64,000 nucleotides of DNA from Nostoc commune NIES-4072 (GTDB lineage Bacteria; Cyanobacteriota; Cyanobacteriia; Cyanobacteriales; Nostocaceae), in contig NZ_BDUD01000001.1 of NCBI RefSeq assembly GCF_003113895.1, positions 3,391,772-3,455,771 of the forward strand, written 5' to 3'. Positions 61,380-64,000 of the stretch are shown here, in pieces. Each line of letters begins with the position of its first letter. The stretch's first letter is position 1. A program made the translations under genes and the position numbers. The notes under the pieces are model-generated. The model ran no database searches. It had not been told where the DNA came from and was given only the letters and a program-made list of their open reading frames with translations.

Positions 61380-61944
61380 ATCAATCCCTTGAATTTCAAA
61401 AGTATTATATATGTATTATAGATATTAATTTATCTATTTATTTAAGTACACTTTATATTTTTATTAAAATTCATTAGTGGGTAGACAAGGGTAAATATAG
61501 GAATCGTATTTGATTTTTGAAATTATCTGTGTGGTGCGCGTTCGCGGAGCGTGTCGCAGGCAAGCGCGATAGGCGGGGAGTGGGGAGTCAATACCGTTCG
61601 GTTAAGGAATTTCTTGGTTGAGGCAGGTAGAGGGAGCAGGGGGAGAAGAGAAGCAGGGGGAGAAAAGAATGGCTGAACATATACCCTCTTGCCTCCCCTG
61701 CCTCAAGAGCTTATCCGAACCGTATTGAGTGGGGAGTAGGGAATAAGGAATTAGGCTTTTCGAGTTTTACCGAGCTTCTTTAAAAATCAAATATTAGTCC
61801 TATAGGAAATTTATGACTGTAAGGAACTGGTTGGTGAGTGTAGTCTATAGCTAAATCAGATCCCACGTAATCGCATACACGCGAGAATATTTTCTGTATG
61901 CCGTAGAATTTTTACTGTAAAAAACAAATGGTTTTATTTCAAGT
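61380..61944. other. 565-base repeat-rich intergenic region
   Basis: It contains a GCGTTCGCGGAGCGTGTCGC repeat (61538-61560), the MITE family A copy 2 (61589-61727) and GTGGGGAGT repeats on each side. No gene was found. Confidence 0.6.
61589..61727. mobile_element. MITE family A, copy 2
   Basis: The ends CAATACCGTTCGGTTAA (61589-61605) and TTATCCGAACCGTATTG (61711-61727) match those of the copy at 18274-18398. The inside differs (CAGGGGGAGAAGAG type), so only the ends are conserved in this family. Confidence 0.8.
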
Positions 61945-62130
61945 ATGGATGAAGCACAAACTTGGTATATTGTCAAGCGCTCTACTGGGAATTGCGAAAT
62001 TGTCCCCAGCGACAAAGTTGGCGATGATAATGTAGAGGTTATAGAACAGTGGGGGCCTTTTAGTTCGCAAGAAGAAGCGATCGCTCGGCGTGTCGGACTT
62101 ATTAGGGCTGGAAAGTGCCAACCAGTTTAA
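61945..62130 (+). CDS. conserved 61-residue cyanobacterial protein
   Basis: The product WYIVKRSTGNCEIVPSDKVG, then WGPFSSQEEAIARRVGLIRAG and KCQPV, is a small conserved cyanobacterial protein of unknown function. The fold is probably two strands and a helix. Heptamer-like GAGTTAGGAGT repeats follow the stop (62131-62213). Confidence 0.75.
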   Translation: MDEAQTWYIVKRSTGNCEIVPSDKVGDDNVEVIEQWGPFSSQEEAIARRVGLIRAGKCQPV

Positions 62131-62213
62131 ATTAGGAGTTAGGAGTTTGGAGTTCACAATGATGGTTTTTATTCCTAACTCCTCACTATTCACTCCTAAC
62201 TTTATTCCCAACT
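62131..62213. repeat. TTAGGAGT / ACTCCTAA inverted repeats
   Basis: Copies of AGGAGTTAGGAGT and their complement ACTCCTAACT form a long imperfect hairpin between the convergent genes. Confidence 0.7.
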
Positions 62214-62215
62214 CT

Positions 62216-63499
62216 TCATTTTTCTGCTGTGGCTGCGCCCTTAGCAGCTATTTTTTTACCTATTATGTCCACTGCTTTAGCAAATTGAGGATCTGCTAAA
62301 GTAGCGAGTTTGTCACGTTCATGAAGCCACAATTCCTCCATTTGGGCTTTGGTCAGATCCACCTTCACATCTGGACTAATACCTTTATGATTAATATCAG
62401 TACCGTTGGGGGTGTAGTAATGAGCAATTGTTACCGCCAATCCTGAGCCATCTTCCAAGGGACGCACCGATTGCACTAGTCCCTTACCAAAGGTTTGAGT
62501 ACCAACCAAAGTAGCACGCTTGTTGTCCTGCAAAGCCCCGGAGAGGATTTCACTTGCACTGGCTGAACCTTTATCTACCAGCACCACCAAAGGTTTATTC
62601 GTCAAGGCGCGTCCGTTTGCTTCTTCTTTTTCTGCCTCTCCTTGGCGTTCGACGGTGGAGACAATCTTACCTTTATCTATCCACATCCGGGCAATCTCTA
62701 CACTGGAGAAGAGTAAGCCACCCGGATTACCACGCAGATCCAGAATATATCCAGCTACCTGTTTGCTTTCTAAATCCTTGATAGCAGTTTGCATTTCTTT
62801 ACCAGCATTGGCGCTGAACTGGTTCAGGCGAATGTAGCCAAGATTACCTGCTGGTGTTTTCTTTTGGGAATATTTAACTGGATGAATTTCAATCCGCGCC
62901 CGTTTGATGTCAAACTGTTTTGTCTGACCGTCGCGCTGAATTGTTAAGCTGACTTGCGTTCCTGCTTCACCTCGAATCAGGGATACTGCCTGATTAGTAT
63001 CCATCCCCTTAGTATTTTTGCCGTTGATTTTGAGGATGATATCTTTCGCCAAAACACCAGCTTTAAAAGCTGGTGTATCTTCGATTGGGGCAATTACAAC
63101 CAATTGCTTGGTTTTTTCATCCTGGCTGATCGTGATTCCAATCCCTGTCAATTCCCCAGAGGTATCCACTTGCATATTCTTGAATTCTGCTGGGTCCATA
63201 AACCGGGTGTATGGGTCATCTAGCTTTTTGAGCATTTCCCGAATGGACTTATACGCTTCCTGCGGATTACTGTAGGACTTGCTTAAGTATTCTTTACGAA
63301 CAGCCTGCCAGTCTACTTGATTAAAAGTACCATCTACGTAATTGCGGTATATATTTTGCCAAACTTCATCTACTAATTGTTTAGGACTTGCTTTAAATAA
63401 AGCCTGACCTCGCGAATGAATGCCAAGGCTAGTAACAGCGATCGTGGAGAGTGTCACTGCCGTAGCACCCAAAACAAGCCTACTTTTTGTAATCACCAT
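62216..63499 (-). CDS. C-terminal processing peptidase (S41 family)
   Basis: A 427-residue protease from the ATG at 63499 (MVITKSRLVLG), which starts an N-terminal anchor or signal segment. A PDZ domain (about residues 110-200, ELTGIGITISQ) precedes the catalytic domain with Ser314 in KGSASASEIL and Lys339 in FGKGLVQ, 25 residues apart as in Prc/CtpA. It cleaves C-termini of exported proteins in the periplasm or lumen; the cyanobacterial paralogues CtpA, CtpB and CtpC cannot be told apart with confidence here. The longer frame to 63562 would move the anchor inside. Confidence 0.92.
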   Translation of the reverse strand: MVITKSRLVLGATAVTLSTIAVTSLGIHSRGQALFKASPKQLVDEVWQNIYRNYVDGTFNQVDWQAVRKEYLSKSYSNPQEAYKSIREMLKKLDDPYTRFMDPAEFKNMQVDTSGELTGIGITISQDEKTKQLVVIAPIEDTPAFKAGVLAKDIILKINGKNTKGMDTNQAVSLIRGEAGTQVSLTIQRDGQTKQFDIKRARIEIHPVKYSQKKTPAGNLGYIRLNQFSANAGKEMQTAIKDLESKQVAGYILDLRGNPGGLLFSSVEIARMWIDKGKIVSTVERQGEAEKEEANGRALTNKPLVVLVDKGSASASEILSGALQDNKRATLVGTQTFGKGLVQSVRPLEDGSGLAVTIAHYYTPNGTDINHKGISPDVKVDLTKAQMEELWLHERDKLATLADPQFAKAVDIIGKKIAAKGAATAEK

Positions 63500-63639
63500 A
63501 ATGACAGCTGCGTCAGAGGGAAAATATATAGTCAGTATGCTCAATCTAACACAGGCTACCACTGTGCAGACCTAGTATGTATCCTTAATTTAACCAAAAT
63601 ACTTGACAATCCGGCGAACTTGATGGTTTATACAAAATT

Positions 63640-63765
63640 TTTGGGAGTGAGGAATCGGGAATCGGGAATCGGCATGGGCACAGGAGGCAGGAAGCAGTAA
63701 GCAGAAGTTTTTGAATTTTGAATTGATTTCTCCCCCTACTCCCTACTCCCCACTCCCTCAACTCC
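63640..63765. repeat. GAATCGGGAATCGGG and CCCCACTCCC repeats
   Basis: Short tandem GGGAATCGG units (63650-63672) and TCCCCCTACTCCCTACTCCC (63730-63760) fill the gap between ispG and the protease gene. Confidence 0.75.
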
Positions 63766-64000
63766 TTACGGTTCTACCCAGCGTTCATCTCCCTTAATCA
63801 GGTTAATTAATTCCTCTACACCTTTATCTTCTGGGACTTTTTTAATTTCCTCTCTGCCACGATACAAAGAAATGTAACCAGGTGTTTTGCCAACATAACC
63901 ATAGTCGGCATCCGCCATTTCTCCGGGGCCATTGACAATACAACCCATAACCGCTATGTCAAGACCAGTTAAGTGTTTAGTGGCTTCCCGAACTTTGTGC
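63766..64000 (-). CDS. ispG: IspG (GcpE), C-terminal part, cut by the window edge
   Basis: The last 77 codons read [37 protein letters not shown] and [15 protein letters not shown]. The CIVNGPGE motif holds one of the [4Fe-4S] Cys ligands and the active-site Glu. The enzyme makes HMBPP in the MEP isoprenoid pathway, using ferredoxin in cyanobacteria. The gene continues beyond the right edge. Confidence 0.93.
   Translation of the reverse strand, partial: HKVREATKHLTGLDIAVMGCIVNGPGEMADADYGYVGKTPGYISLYRGREEIKKVPEDKGVEELINLIKGDERWVEP

Overview
The window is chromosomal DNA of a filamentous, Nostoc-like cyanobacterium. The evidence is a very high density of the HIP1 octamer GCGATCGC on both strands and throughout, a photosystem II gene (psbI, 29155-29271), heptanucleotide tandem repeats (STRR) of the Nostoc type, and many gene families typical of cyanobacteria (DUF3769, PsbI, 4-Cys Ser/Thr kinase, ComFB-like, pentapeptide lumenal protein). 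No tRNA, rRNA or CRISPR array was seen.

Positions 1 to about 7.7 kb are accessory DNA that looks like an integrated, partly decayed plasmid or phage-like element. It has a leftward operon of unknown, partly Cys-rich proteins (1-979), a frameshifted tyrosine recombinase (1197-1801), tiny zinc-ribbon proteins, a rightward run of unknown genes (2546-4673), a highly structured non-coding stretch (about 4700-4925) and directly after it an IS110-family DEDD recombinase (5014-6198). Small zinc-ribbon and DUF6888/DUF6887-like genes follow. The structured RNA candidate next to the DEDD recombinase is the most interesting item: it has the position and shape expected of a bridge RNA, but it lies inside a compact accessory gene cluster and not in an obvious simple insertion sequence.

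From 7.8 kb on the sequence is mostly core genome with a cell-envelope theme: O-antigen ligase-like protein, mannose-1-phosphate guanylyltransferase, LCP (LytR-CpsA-Psr) ligase, MurJ lipid II flippase, an LptD-like DUF3769 outer-membrane protein, a small beta-barrel, a hexapeptide acyltransferase, two glycosyltransferases, an ABC-2 exporter and a C-terminal processing protease. Metabolic and housekeeping genes are glgP, trpS, metF, a UbiB/ABC1-like kinase, an EF-G-like GTPase, an acyl-lipid desaturase facing a cyclopropane-synthase-like methyltransferase, and ispG at the right edge. Regulatory and surface genes include a transmembrane Ser/Thr kinase and a 1561-residue DUF4347/beta-helix/RTX surface protein (48300-52985).

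The chromosome here is visibly being remodelled by small repeats. At least four MITE-like elements are present, two of them (18274-18398 and 61589-61727) of one family. Three genes (7852, 16513, 39862) carry dispersed repeats inserted in frame. Several gene remnants are recognisable: integrase, bestrophin, GAF/histidine kinase, Na+/H+ antiporter, WD40, GNAT and SPFH/prohibitin. Two PIN toxin-antitoxin modules occur; the one at 59148-59820 has a perfect palindromic operator and lies beside a decayed second copy of itself that is interrupted by the SPFH remnant.
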